In this document: in pieces, positions 20,363-30,669 of the stretch
How the letters are laid out: every line of letters begins with the position of its first letter
Numbering within the stretch: the first letter of the stretch is position 1
Origin: Candidatus Methanomethylicaceae archaeon
GTDB taxonomy: Archaea > Thermoproteota > Methanomethylicia > Methanomethylicales > Methanomethylicaceae
NCBI GenBank assembly: GCA_015660995.1
Contig: JACTUC010000022.1
Span: forward strand, 1-64,000
Reading direction: 5' to 3'
Length of the DNA: 64,000 nt
Made by a program: the position numbers and the translations under genes
Notes under the pieces: generated by a model
Database searches by the model: none
The model's input: only the letters and a program-made list of their open reading frames with translations
Told to the model about the DNA's origin: nothing

Positions 20363-21838
20363 ATGAATGGAAAAATTGGCAAAATGAACAGCAAATTAGA
20401 GTTTAAAGGCAACAAGGCATTCTTTGCCTTTATTATCCCATTTGTATTCAGGCTAATTCTTGAAGTTTATTCATTACCTTACACAATAGGTTATGACACA
20501 GTAGTTTCTTTAATTCCTGGCGTAAGCAGCCATTTCTCAACATTGGGCAATCTGCTAATTAACATTGGACCAGTTTATTATTCAATAGCCATTTTAATTC
20601 AAAATTTGCTTCAAGACCCTACCCTCACTATTAAGATACTTGCAGTATCTCTTCAAGGCCTTTTTGGGTTATCTATGTTCTTATGGGGTACAACTTTTTT
20701 AAACAGAAAAAATGCGCTATTTTTCTCTCTCATTACATCCTTTTATTTTTCAACACTCAGAATATCCTGGGATCTTCAACGTAATGTCCTAGGCTTATGC
20801 TTTCTCTTCCTTTGCATGTATGCCTTTGAATCAATCCAAAACAAAAAAATTGGTTCAATCATTCTTCCTCTTTTCTCCATCTTAGCCATTACCGCAGATC
20901 CATTAATTCTACCAATATTGGTTGTCGTTCTGCTACCAAGAATAGCTAAAAAAGACAAAATAGCGACCTTCTCGGTATTCATTTCCTTAATCTTTTTTTG
21001 GGCTGGTCTGTATACCCTGACAGGAAATAATGCTGGGATCATTGACACTCTATTGAATGAATTAACGTTATTTATCCCAAATTACCTGTACATTTTTCCT
21101 CAAGGTTTTATAGCTTTGGAGTTTTTCTTATATCTCACATTACCGCTGATTCCCTTTCTATTCAAAGCAATAATCTCTATATCCAAAGATAAGGTTGGAA
21201 TAAGCAAACTCATGCCCGCCATATTGTGGTTCAGCGCGTCCATAATATTGAGCTTGATATTGGGTTTGGGTTACAGATTTGCCTTTATGGCCCCAATTCC
21301 GGCTATTGCAATTATAATATATTACATAAATGATAAGCACAAGACTCAAAGAAAAATGATAATTGGCATTACAATAATTTTTGCGATTGGATTTTGCGCG
21401 TTTCAAAATCCATACCCATTTCCCTATTATACGACACCTGTTATGTGGCGTAGTGAATTCTTAAGCGCTTTTCCAAGTTCAATGTTGCAAAATACAATTC
21501 CTTTAGCCGACTCAGGAAAAGTAAACGATCTCTTCATTAAAGCTGATCAGATGATTGCATCTAGCAATAGCACTAGTATTATCATAGTCAATGACCCCAT
21601 GTTATACTTCTCTATAACCTCGCACTCCAACAATACCTATTACTATGGGTCTCACTTTGACGATCCAAAACCAGCAATAAACAATTATCTTGCGAAGGGA
21701 TACAATGTTTACATCATATGGTGGCAGTCGGGGAAGCAGTGGTACAACATCGACTTTGCTCAGATTCTTCGAGGCTACAATTATTCTGTAGTAGCTACAA
21801 AAGGGGATTATGCCATCTATTATGTTTCGCCTTCTTAA
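20363..21838 (+). CDS. Polytopic membrane protein, GT-C/GT39-like
   Basis: 491 aa with many TM segments and a C-terminal soluble domain, similar in layout to archaeal membrane glycosyltransferases. Confidence 0.6.
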   Translation: MNGKIGKMNSKLEFKGNKAFFAFIIPFVFRLILEVYSLPYTIGYDTVVSLIPGVSSHFSTLGNLLINIGPVYYSIAILIQNLLQDPTLTIKILAVSLQGLFGLSMFLWGTTFLNRKNALFFSLITSFYFSTLRISWDLQRNVLGLCFLFLCMYAFESIQNKKIGSIILPLFSILAITADPLILPILVVVLLPRIAKKDKIATFSVFISLIFFWAGLYTLTGNNAGIIDTLLNELTLFIPNYLYIFPQGFIALEFFLYLTLPLIPFLFKAIISISKDKVGISKLMPAILWFSASIILSLILGLGYRFAFMAPIPAIAIIIYYINDKHKTQRKMIIGITIIFAIGFCAFQNPYPFPYYTTPVMWRSEFLSAFPSSMLQNTIPLADSGKVNDLFIKADQMIASSNSTSIIIVNDPMLYFSITSHSNNTYYYGSHFDDPKPAINNYLAKGYNVYIIWWQSGKQWYNIDFAQILRGYNYSVVATKGDYAIYYVSPS

Positions 21839-21915
21839 TATTAAAAATATAAAGTAAAATATAAATTTTATTCAGGGAGTAGTGTTATATAATTGAAAAT
21901 TTACAAAATATATAC

Positions 21916-22449
21916 ATGCGATCATGGTCGTCTTTAGAAAAAGGCACCATCATCATCTTCATAGGAACTGTTCTTCTTGCTATGAGCATAGTGCCTTTGT
22001 ATGCGTTTCTTCCCGCAAATCTCTACTGGGAAGCGAAGCCTAATGTTGCAAGTGGCAGCAGCTATAACCAGGACATCGGCTTTTTCGTCGTTGGAAGCTA
22101 TGTCAAACTTGATGTTTATGTGTATGGTGGGAACGGCAAAATATCTGCCCAGGTATTGAATACAGGCATGAACAACATCACCAAAGAAACAAGCATTGTA
22201 GGAACCGGCACGATTCTCTTTCAAGTCCCTAACAACGACTATTATAGCGTATTCTTGAGGAACGCTTATCTTATCCAGAACGACAAGCAGGTCTTGATCA
22301 AAGTTTACTATTCTTTCTATAATGACGTCTTTTTGGTTTCTGGTATTGTTATAATCGCGCTAGGCACCGCCATCATATTCTACTATGGAGTAAGGAACAG
22401 CGCAAGCAATAAGAAAACAGGCCCAAGCATCCCCGAAATGGGGTACTGA
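21916..22449 (+). CDS. Membrane protein, two terminal TM helices flanking an extracellular beta-rich domain
   Basis: N- and C-terminal hydrophobic segments; intervening polar domain. Confidence 0.6.
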   Translation: MRSWSSLEKGTIIIFIGTVLLAMSIVPLYAFLPANLYWEAKPNVASGSSYNQDIGFFVVGSYVKLDVYVYGGNGKISAQVLNTGMNNITKETSIVGTGTILFQVPNNDYYSVFLRNAYLIQNDKQVLIKVYYSFYNDVFLVSGIVIIALGTAIIFYYGVRNSASNKKTGPSIPEMGY

Positions 22450-22562
22450 TTGCACGCGATTCCCCAATACAGCGTTTCTTTCGGCTGGCAACTCGACGCA
22501 TGGCATCGATCCCACCCAACCTTTTAAGGTATGCAACAGATAGATAGTGAAAATCACTGAAT

Positions 22563-23831
22563 TTGTGGCGATTGGGCATGGCTTCGTTGCTGCTCGACTC
22601 GTTGAGCATCATTACTCTTCTAATCCTCCTTGCTTCCTTCGCCCTCACCATATACTCTCTCGTAATATTCGCTTTCGGGCTCTCCAGCTATCGTCGGTTA
22701 AGGCGAGATCCTTCCCCCAATGGTGCCAACGCGAGTTCAGATCCGCCTTTCGTCCTTCCCTTCATATCTCTGATAGTTGCCGTCAAGAACGAGGAAAAGA
22801 CTCTCTCGAGATCCCTAGAAGCGATGGTCTCCCTCGACTATCCGAAGGACCGCTACGAGGTCATAGTCGTGGAGGACGGCTCAACGGATAGCAGCCCTAA
22901 ACTGTGCGCCAAGTTCGCTGAAGAGCATCCCGATCTCGTGAAATTCTTTCACAGGGGGGCTTCAAAAGGCAAGCCTTCCGCCCTAAACTTCGCACTCGAA
23001 AAGTCTAGAGGCGAGATAATCGGTGTCTTCGACGCGGACAGCATTCCATCCTCTGAGTGCCTTGGACCTGTGATCTCAAGCTTCTCATCTGGGGTGTCTG
23101 CCCTTCAGGGTTTCACGAAGTCCGACGCAAAGGGCGGCTTCCTCATCCGCCTCCTCTCCCGCGAGCACGATGCGTGGTTCAATGCCTACATGATGGGAAG
23201 GAAGCGCCTCAACCTCTTTGTGCCATTCGCGGGCAGCTGCCAGTTCATTCGCCGAGATATTTTGGAAAGATTGGGTGGCTGGGACGAGCGATCCCTAACT
23301 GAGGATATGGAGATCTCACTAAGGCTCGCGGAAGCGGGCATACCTGTCCAATACGAGCCTGCGCTGAAGGGCAAGGAGGGCGTTCCATCTTCCCTTGGAG
23401 CCCTGTTTGGCCAGCGTCTTAGGTGGTTCCGTGGTTGGCTTGAGCTGATAATTCCTTCGATACCAAGATCTTTTGGGAGCAAAAAGTTAACAGACGCTTT
23501 ATTCTTACTCCTAACTCCCCTCATCTTTGCCATGTTTCCTGCTCTGACGATAATTGGTCTGGCTCTTTCGCTGATGTCACTCCAGATCCCGGTTTACTGG
23601 CTGCAAAGCCTGCTCTACCCCTTCATAATGCTCTCATTTCTATCTCTACTCATAATGGCTGGCGTCACCATCGCCTATGTGGACCGTGTGGTGTGGTACA
23701 AGGCAATCCTTTGGATCCCTGTGATCTTTCTCTATTGGGGGTTCCTGAGTGCAACAGCATTTGTATCCCTTCTTCAGGCCCTTGTAAGGTGGCCCAAAAA
23801 ATGGAGTAGCACCTCCAAGATCCAAATATGA
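22563..23831 (+). CDS. Membrane glycosyltransferase family 2 (cellulose synthase/BcsA-like)
   Basis: 'PFISLIVAVKNEEKTLSRSLEAMVSLDYPKDRYEVIVVEDGSTDSS', 'GVFDADS', 'EDMEISLRL', 'QRLRWFRG' (D,D,D,QxxRW). Confidence 0.93.
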   Translation: MWRLGMASLLLDSLSIITLLILLASFALTIYSLVIFAFGLSSYRRLRRDPSPNGANASSDPPFVLPFISLIVAVKNEEKTLSRSLEAMVSLDYPKDRYEVIVVEDGSTDSSPKLCAKFAEEHPDLVKFFHRGASKGKPSALNFALEKSRGEIIGVFDADSIPSSECLGPVISSFSSGVSALQGFTKSDAKGGFLIRLLSREHDAWFNAYMMGRKRLNLFVPFAGSCQFIRRDILERLGGWDERSLTEDMEISLRLAEAGIPVQYEPALKGKEGVPSSLGALFGQRLRWFRGWLELIIPSIPRSFGSKKLTDALFLLLTPLIFAMFPALTIIGLALSLMSLQIPVYWLQSLLYPFIMLSFLSLLIMAGVTIAYVDRVVWYKAILWIPVIFLYWGFLSATAFVSLLQALVRWPKKWSSTSKIQI

Positions 23832-23960
23832 ATGACCAAAGATGATCTTTACAACCATCTAATGCGATCTTATTCAAAGAGCTGTAATTATTCTGTTTAA
23901 GAAACTAGGAAACAGAAATATAGTAAATATCGATTAACCTAATCTGTTGATCATCATTAT

Positions 23961-24797
23961 TTGGGAGCGTATCAATTGAGCGAGGATGTCAACGCCGTTG
24001 TCATTGGTCCTGCCCCTGCTGGCAAAACCGCTACCGCTTCCCCATTCTACATGCTGGGGGCATCGCTCCTCATAGGGGGCTCCCTACTTGCTGCAACCTC
24101 CTACCTTATCCTCCACTATGTTCCGTTGACCGCGCTGGGGCTGTCTACGGTAATCTTGGCTGCTGTCTCGTTTGCCCTCGGGAGAGGCCAACCCAGGATT
24201 CCCCCAGAGGTAAGCTCAATGCTCCTCGACTCTGGGCTCGAGAACACGGCAGCAATAATCGAGGAGTTAGGGATTAGCTCAAAGGCTGTATATCTCCCCT
24301 CGGGCATAGCAGGCGGAAAGCCGCGCGCCCTCCTCCCCATCTTGCCCTCAGCACAGCCAGAAACCACCATTCAGAGGCTGCCGAACCGCCTCATCGTGCG
24401 CTACGGGCAGGGGGCTGAGGAGATGGGGCTGCTCGTAAATACGCTAGGGTCAGCCGCAGTTGGCCGCTTCGGGCTCGAGAACCTCCAGGGAGGGGACATC
24501 GAAGGCGCCCTTTCGTCCGTGCTCACGGGTGCGACAGACCTGGCCGACTCAGTCAAGGTGGTTCAGTCCGAGCAGCTGATCACCGTCGAGGTAATAAACC
24601 CACGGATTGAACATAAGAACCTCAAGGTATTCGAGAACATCGGATCGCCTCTAGCCTCCATCGTCGCCTCAGTAATATCAGAGGTGACCGGCGGACCAGT
24701 TACAATAAACAGTGAGTCCCGCAGTGGGAACAAGCTTGTGGTTGAGCTCAGGGCTCTGGCGCTAGTGTCTATGCCAGAAAGGGAGGGAGCAATGTGA
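23961..24797 (+). CDS. Membrane-anchored protein of unknown function (first gene of the MoxR/DUF58-type operon)
   Basis: Two N-terminal TM segments, soluble remainder; ATGA overlap with the next ORF. Confidence 0.7.
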   Translation: MGAYQLSEDVNAVVIGPAPAGKTATASPFYMLGASLLIGGSLLAATSYLILHYVPLTALGLSTVILAAVSFALGRGQPRIPPEVSSMLLDSGLENTAAIIEELGISSKAVYLPSGIAGGKPRALLPILPSAQPETTIQRLPNRLIVRYGQGAEEMGLLVNTLGSAAVGRFGLENLQGGDIEGALSSVLTGATDLADSVKVVQSEQLITVEVINPRIEHKNLKVFENIGSPLASIVASVISEVTGGPVTINSESRSGNKLVVELRALALVSMPEREGAM

Positions 24798-25060
24798 GGC
24801 TCAACGAGCGGTACATGTTCTCGATGGCGGCGGCTTACGCCCTCACAACGGCGATCCTGGCGGCGTTCAACGAGGATCGCTTGGACCTGTACCTATCCGT
24901 CTACATAATCGAGTACTTCGTACTGACGCTGCTTCATTCGCCACTGAAACCAAAAACGTCAAGGATGCTGGACGCGACCGGCTATGCCCTCTTCGCCATA
25001 TTTGTCATCATAGTGGCGATACAAGTCTGGGAGATACTCTTCGGGGGAGCGTTCCTGTGA
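24794..25060 (+). CDS. Small 3-TM membrane protein
   Basis: 88 aa hydrophobic; overlaps neighbours at both ends (GTGA). Confidence 0.65.
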   Translation: MRLNERYMFSMAAAYALTTAILAAFNEDRLDLYLSVYIIEYFVLTLLHSPLKPKTSRMLDATGYALFAIFVIIVAIQVWEILFGGAFL

Positions 25061-27087
25061 AGCTCTCTATAGCAAAGTTTACAGCAATATTCATTTTCCT
25101 GATGGTGCTGGTCTCCCCGCTGTCCTACGTATGCGCCGAGCTCCAATTCCCGCCGCACGACGATCCAGGGTCCGCTCCTGTCAATGTAGATCCAGTATTC
25201 CTCATGAACTACTATTCATCCCTTTTCCAGTTCATTTCGAAAAGCGACTACTCTGGCTTCAAAGAGTTGTTTGCCAGCAACGACCTGACCTTTCTGCCGG
25301 CTTCCCTTCAAGGGCTCTTCAACAGCTTCTCGGCAGAGTTAAACCGCGCGAACTCGAATATGCAGCAGATCGACCAGCTCCTGACAAATTCCTCAAGTTT
25401 ATTGGACCAGAACAGACGCTCAGAAGCCAACCAGACTCTATACGAGGCCAGCATCACCATAGGCGGAACCGAAATCATACTCAACCAACTGGGCAACACA
25501 ACCCTTTCGATCGGGGATCAGCTTGGCGTAACAACAACCCCTGCCAACAGCCCTTCAAGGCAGGCCTTGGCTGGTCTTCAGAACTCGATTAAAACCGTCC
25601 AGAACCAGCTGAATAATTACCTGATGCTGTTTCAGACGCTCATGACAAGGTACTATGCAACATCCGACAATGGAACAACAGCCACATCGATCATGCTTCA
25701 ACTAAACGTCTCGGTAGCGTCCGTAGGCACCAATGTCGCTTTCTATGGGCGACTAACATCGAACGGGTCATCGCTTCCTGGGAGGAATGCAACCCTCCTC
25801 CTCGACGGGAACATCATTGCAAGTGCTGTGACCGATTCAAACGGTTCATACTCGTCTTACTTCAGCGTGCCTTTCGACTACGTCCGCCAGGTAATGCTCT
25901 TTGCGCTTTTCATCCCGGAGGGAATCGACGCACTGGATTACATCTCTTCCATAAGTGAGCCAGTTTACCTCAATGTGCTCTATAAAACGACCAACATTGA
26001 AGTGAATATCCCCAATACCGGCTATCCAGGGCTCACATTTCCGATTCAGGGCAACGTGACGTCCGATAATGGAACGCCCCTCGAGGGCAGGACAATAAGC
26101 ATCTACATTGACAACACAACAATCGTTGACCTTTACAGCGGTTCACACGGAGATTTCTCTTCAAATTACGCTATCCCAGCCAATTCCATTACAGGCTCCC
26201 ACCAGCTGAACATTTACGTCGCGCCGCAAGGGACTTTCGCTGGCACATCCTTAAGCGAGACCTTCAGCATTGATAGGTATCCGCTCAACCTTACGCTGTC
26301 GTACCCGCCAACAGTCTATCTGCCCACTTCTTTCACCGTAGAGGGGAACGTCTCTTCGGCCCTTGGGCGCCTCGACAACGCAACCGTTACAATCAGCGTT
26401 GGGAACACCACGAAGATAGTGAAAACTGTAGATGGATCATTCAGTGCAACCTTCGATCTTCCGCTCAGCCCCTGGCCAGCTGGAAACCAGCTCCTGTCGA
26501 TCACAGTGGAGCCGGCGGAACCATGGCATGCTAGCCTCGAGGTCTCTAATAATGTGTTCGTGTGGAGCCCAATAGCCGTTACAGCTATTTCTGGTGCATC
26601 TCTCTTAATCGTCGCCTTTTCTATCCTGTGGATAAGGCGCAATAGACTGTCAAGAAAGTCAAGTAGCCCTGTTGAGCAAGGTGCTGAGGGGACCGTCATA
26701 TCTCAAGCCCCATTGGAACCGCCAATGCCTTCAGAGATCCCCGCATTCGATGGCGGGGATCTCGCACTGCCGGTCGCCAAATCCATACAAAACATCCAGA
26801 TCGGATTGCTCTCTTCCGAAAGGCAGAAAGTCATTCAATCCTATGCTCGTGCTTGGCGCCTCGTCGAGCGAACAACGGGTGTATTGATGGAACCCAATAC
26901 TACAATCAATGAATTCCTTCAGATAGCATCTGCCAGGCTCAATGGCGCGAAGGACCCATTCTCTTGTCTTACTGCCTTAGCTGAGAGATCGCTATACTCG
27001 CAGTTCGATCCGGTCCTTGAAGATGTATCCCTCGCAGAAACCTATTCCAGAACGATTGAGGAGGCATTCAAGTATGGAAGCGCGTAA
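25057..27087 (+). CDS. Secreted/membrane protein with Ig-like domains, one TM and a C-terminal DUF4129-like cytoplasmic domain
   Basis: Signal peptide, repeated beta-rich segments, TM 'WSPIAVTAISGASLLIVAFSILWIRRNR', C-terminal 'VIQSYARAWRLVERTTGVLMEPNTTINEFLQIA...YSRTIEEAFKYG'. Confidence 0.75.
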   Translation: MKLSIAKFTAIFIFLMVLVSPLSYVCAELQFPPHDDPGSAPVNVDPVFLMNYYSSLFQFISKSDYSGFKELFASNDLTFLPASLQGLFNSFSAELNRANSNMQQIDQLLTNSSSLLDQNRRSEANQTLYEASITIGGTEIILNQLGNTTLSIGDQLGVTTTPANSPSRQALAGLQNSIKTVQNQLNNYLMLFQTLMTRYYATSDNGTTATSIMLQLNVSVASVGTNVAFYGRLTSNGSSLPGRNATLLLDGNIIASAVTDSNGSYSSYFSVPFDYVRQVMLFALFIPEGIDALDYISSISEPVYLNVLYKTTNIEVNIPNTGYPGLTFPIQGNVTSDNGTPLEGRTISIYIDNTTIVDLYSGSHGDFSSNYAIPANSITGSHQLNIYVAPQGTFAGTSLSETFSIDRYPLNLTLSYPPTVYLPTSFTVEGNVSSALGRLDNATVTISVGNTTKIVKTVDGSFSATFDLPLSPWPAGNQLLSITVEPAEPWHASLEVSNNVFVWSPIAVTAISGASLLIVAFSILWIRRNRLSRKSSSPVEQGAEGTVISQAPLEPPMPSEIPAFDGGDLALPVAKSIQNIQIGLLSSERQKVIQSYARAWRLVERTTGVLMEPNTTINEFLQIASARLNGAKDPFSCLTALAERSLYSQFDPVLEDVSLAETYSRTIEEAFKYGSA

Positions 27088-28054
27088 GCTGCTTCCCGCC
27101 CTTACTGCTATAACCATTGTTGCACTACTGGTGCTCATCTGGTTCTTCCCGCCCACCGGCGATTTCCGGGCGGGTAATCCGTTCTGGAATGGCTACTCCC
27201 AGTTCTCCAGCAGCTTCAACGCGTCCGCCCTCTCATCAATGAACGGACTGCCAGCCAATTCGAGCGGTGCCATACTCGTAGAGGTGCCTTACGCTCCCTT
27301 CACTTCGGGGGATCTCTCAAAGATTCGCCAGTTTGTCGCCGGGGGAGGCACCCTTGTCCTAATGGACGACTATGGCTACGGCAACCAGATCCTAGAATAC
27401 TTCAGGCTCGATGTGAGCTTCAGCGGCGTACCCTTGATTGACCCGCTCTTCCACTACAAGAATGACTTCTTCCCAAGGATCTCCGACTTCGCTTCTCTCC
27501 TCAACCTTACCAGCACTGCCTATTTTGCCATGGACCGAGGCACTACACTTCTCACCAACGACTCCAGCGGCGTGCTGGCGTGGTCCTCGAGCTTCAGCTT
27601 CCTGAGCCAGGACGGTAGTTCTGTAAAGTCCGCCGACGACACTTTGGGCCCGTTCCCCGTCGCCTACTATACGAGAATAGATAAAGGGATGATCATTGCT
27701 GTGGCCGACCCCAGCATAGTGATCAACAGCATGATAGGCGTAGACAGCAACTATGCCTTCATCAACAATGTAATCAACCTAAACGGTAATCATGTGGCAA
27801 TGTATTTCGATCAATCACATTTACCGGTTGGCACGCTTGATAACGCAAAGCAGACACTTGACATAGCCTATTCCGTGGCATCGTCCCCCTTTGGCGCAGC
27901 AGCGATTCTGGTAGCGCTCCTTGCGGTAAGCACATTGCCTTTATGGAGAAAGAAAAATAGTGTAAGTGCTGGGGCACCTAACCCAAAGCCCCGCAACCGT
28001 GAAGATGAAGATCATGACAAATCAAAAGGTGAAATGAATGCCAATATCCCCTGA
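27074..28054 (+). CDS. DUF4350-like protein with N- and C-terminal TM helices
   Basis: 'ILVEVPYAPFTSGDLSKIRQFVAGGGTLVLMDDYGYGNQILEYF' resembles a DUF4350/GATase-like fold; operonic context. Confidence 0.7.
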   Translation: MEARKLLPALTAITIVALLVLIWFFPPTGDFRAGNPFWNGYSQFSSSFNASALSSMNGLPANSSGAILVEVPYAPFTSGDLSKIRQFVAGGGTLVLMDDYGYGNQILEYFRLDVSFSGVPLIDPLFHYKNDFFPRISDFASLLNLTSTAYFAMDRGTTLLTNDSSGVLAWSSSFSFLSQDGSSVKSADDTLGPFPVAYYTRIDKGMIIAVADPSIVINSMIGVDSNYAFINNVINLNGNHVAMYFDQSHLPVGTLDNAKQTLDIAYSVASSPFGAAAILVALLAVSTLPLWRKKNSVSAGAPNPKPRNREDEDHDKSKGEMNANIP

Positions 28055-28982
28055 CCTAGTGAGCATTCCGCAGAAAATCCTAAATGAAATATCGAAGGTC
28101 GTTGTCGGCAAGGACGACGTGAAGGAACTAATGCTGACAGCGCTCCTCAGCGAGGGGCACATCCTCATCGAGGGGCTGCCGGGAACGGCAAAGACCCTCC
28201 TTGCCAAGACGTTCGCGCTTAGCATCGCGGGCGAGTTCAGGAGGGTGCAGTTCACCCCCGACCTGCTCCCCTCGGACATTACTGGGTACTACTTCTACAC
28301 CCCAGACGGCAACTCAAAGTTCCTCCCCGGGCCAGTCTTCGCGAACGTCGTACTCGCAGACGAGCTAAACAGGACCACTGCGCGCACGCAGTCTGCTATG
28401 CTGGAGGTCATGCAGGAGGCGCAGGTTACCGTTGAGGGTAAGACCCACCAGGTGCCGCAGCCCTTCATGGTGATCGCAACACAGATCCCCTACGGGTTCG
28501 AGGGTACCACACAGCTCACTGAGGTCCAGTCCGACCGTTTCATGTTCAGAGCATGGTCAGGCTACCTAGACCGGGAGCAGGAATCGAAGGTTCTGGCGAA
28601 CATAGATTACATAGACCGCTTGGACGTTAAGGCTGTGGTTTCGCTTGGGAACATAGCCAGGGCAAGGGAGGCGGTGAAGACCGTCTTCGTTTCCGATGGC
28701 GTGAGGGATTACATCACCCTGATCGCGGACAGCCTGCGGAAGAACCCAGATGTCTCCATGGCTCCCAGCTCGAGGGCTACAGCCGCGCTCTACAAGGGCT
28801 CGAGGGCGATTGCGTTCATGAGGGGGAGGGACTATGTCATCCCGGATGACGTGAAGATGCTGGCGACACCTGTCCTTGAGCATAGGATAAGGGTGAAGTC
28901 CGAGGCTGAGATCGACGGCGTCACCCCCCTATCGCTCGCGGAAAAGACGATGAAAGAGGTCCCGGTGCCCAAGGCTGAGTGA
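28038..28982 (+). CDS. MoxR-family AAA+ ATPase
   Basis: 'GHILIEGLPGTAKTLLAKTFA', 'RVQFTPDLLPSDITGYYFY', 'VVLADELNRTTARTQSAMLEVMQE'. Confidence 0.96.
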   Translation: MPISPDLVSIPQKILNEISKVVVGKDDVKELMLTALLSEGHILIEGLPGTAKTLLAKTFALSIAGEFRRVQFTPDLLPSDITGYYFYTPDGNSKFLPGPVFANVVLADELNRTTARTQSAMLEVMQEAQVTVEGKTHQVPQPFMVIATQIPYGFEGTTQLTEVQSDRFMFRAWSGYLDREQESKVLANIDYIDRLDVKAVVSLGNIARAREAVKTVFVSDGVRDYITLIADSLRKNPDVSMAPSSRATAALYKGSRAIAFMRGRDYVIPDDVKMLATPVLEHRIRVKSEAEIDGVTPLSLAEKTMKEVPVPKAE

Positions 28983-29090
28983 CTTATTGATTGAAAAATG
29001 GTAGATAAAATAAAAAATTGGAATGAAAAAGGATGAAGCGCTGAGCTGAAAGCGGACGTGAAATGATGGAGAAGAAGGAGGGGGATCGGG

Positions 29091-30668
29091 TTGACCAATG
29101 CCTTTCGTGAAAACGCAGCTAGGGTCTATACCCTAGCCTACCTGTTACTGACCACAGTTATGCTGATCCTCACCTACCTACCATTGACCATCCTTTCCGT
29201 CATACTTGCAGCACTAAATGCCTGGGGACTCTACAGAAAGCCTCGACTAGGCGTCCTGCTAAGCCTTGACATAGCAACATTCCTAATCTCGCCGCTCTTC
29301 TTGGAGCCGGCGCTTGGCATCTTCTCAGTGCTACCTGCCCTACCCGTGCTCATTTCAATCGAGAAATCTCTCAGGGACTTGGCCTCCAATGCCCCGCCAC
29401 CCGCTTTCGCGAGGGGAAGGAAGCTCACTAGCACGTCAAAGTTCATATTAGCCATTTCTGCCTTGTCACTATTTACATCGGCAGTCCTTGCAAAACCCTC
29501 TGCGACTGTTTCAGGTGGTGTGCTGTTTTTCTTCACGCTTGTCCTCATCCTGCGAGCGCACTATGGTATCCCAAAAAACCCGGTCTCATTCGAAAGAACG
29601 TGGAGACGGATCCTTGTCAGAAACACCGAGCGCGTGCCCCTCAAGTTGAAATCCGAGTCTACGATCAGTATGCGTGCCTGCCTTGTGGCCGCTAATGGAT
29701 GGTCATCTATCAGCTCCACTGACTTCGGTATGTCCCCCCACGACGATTATGGAATAGAATTCGCAATCACCCCGATGCTCGCTGCACCATCAAATGCGCC
29801 GATCAATGCCTCTTTCGTCGACCAGTGGGGGCTCACATCCATGGGGCAGGAGATGGAACCCGTCGACCTTCACGTCATACCCAGGGCCAAGTACGCTGAA
29901 TGGCTTGCGAGGAAGTACCTCGCCCAAACCTCGCCAGGCTACTCCCTGTCCATGGCGACACCCCCCATCAGGGCGCAGAAGCCCTCGAGGAGGGGGATTG
30001 AGTACTTCGGGAGCAGGCTCTACCAGCCGGGCGACCGGGCAAAGGAGATCGACTGGAGGCACACCTTCCGCCTGCAGGAGCTCGTGGTGAGGGAGTTCTC
30101 GAGTTCGCAGACCGAGCCGGCCGTCATCCTAGCAGACCTCACTGCCAGCAGAGCTGAGGAAGCCGACGGCCTAGCCTACGACCTGATAACGTCCGCGCTC
30201 ACCATGGCAAAGGAGGGCGTCCCCACAGCAATAGCCACCTATAATAGGAAAGGAGCTACTGCGCCAGCACGCCTTGGGAACCCTAGGGATGCGCTCAAGC
30301 GAGCGCTTCAGCTGAGCAAGGGGATCTCGATCGTGCCCGCCACCGAGAGGGTACTCCAGAAAACCGAACTGCTCAAGGTAAAGAGGGAGACTGGAAGGCT
30401 CAAGCCGTCCGCGCAGAGGGAGGCTAGTATGCTCGGTGCCATGTTGAAGATAGAATACCGCGCCACCCAGAATTTCGCGGCTGAGAGCCTTGCAGGGCAA
30501 GCCATGAAGCACATTGCTGATGGGGTTCCCTCGCCTGCTGTTATCATTTCTGTCTCAGCGGCTAGGGATGACCCCGACCTTAGCGTCGGGCTGGCAAGTA
30601 TGGTCGAGAGGGGCTATAAAATTGTCCCTCCAGAAGAGATAAGGAGGGGCAAACCCAATTCGAACTAA
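29091..30668 (+). CDS. DUF58 domain protein with N-terminal TM helices
   Basis: 'GIEYFGSRLYQPGDRAKEIDWRHTFRLQELVVREFSSSQTEPAVILADLTAS' is the DUF58 signature; follows MoxR. Confidence 0.92.
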   Translation: MTNAFRENAARVYTLAYLLLTTVMLILTYLPLTILSVILAALNAWGLYRKPRLGVLLSLDIATFLISPLFLEPALGIFSVLPALPVLISIEKSLRDLASNAPPPAFARGRKLTSTSKFILAISALSLFTSAVLAKPSATVSGGVLFFFTLVLILRAHYGIPKNPVSFERTWRRILVRNTERVPLKLKSESTISMRACLVAANGWSSISSTDFGMSPHDDYGIEFAITPMLAAPSNAPINASFVDQWGLTSMGQEMEPVDLHVIPRAKYAEWLARKYLAQTSPGYSLSMATPPIRAQKPSRRGIEYFGSRLYQPGDRAKEIDWRHTFRLQELVVREFSSSQTEPAVILADLTASRAEEADGLAYDLITSALTMAKEGVPTAIATYNRKGATAPARLGNPRDALKRALQLSKGISIVPATERVLQKTELLKVKRETGRLKPSAQREASMLGAMLKIEYRATQNFAAESLAGQAMKHIADGVPSPAVIISVSAARDDPDLSVGLASMVERGYKIVPPEEIRRGKPNSN

Positions 30669-30669
30669 T

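Noticed and set aside
25131-25592. 153-aa out-of-frame ORF within the Ig/DUF4129-like gene
   Set aside because: Low-complexity R/P-rich frame-shadow, no motif, overlaps a coherent CDS.
28566-28883. 105-aa antisense ORF opposite MoxR
   Set aside because: Shadow of a strongly conserved gene.
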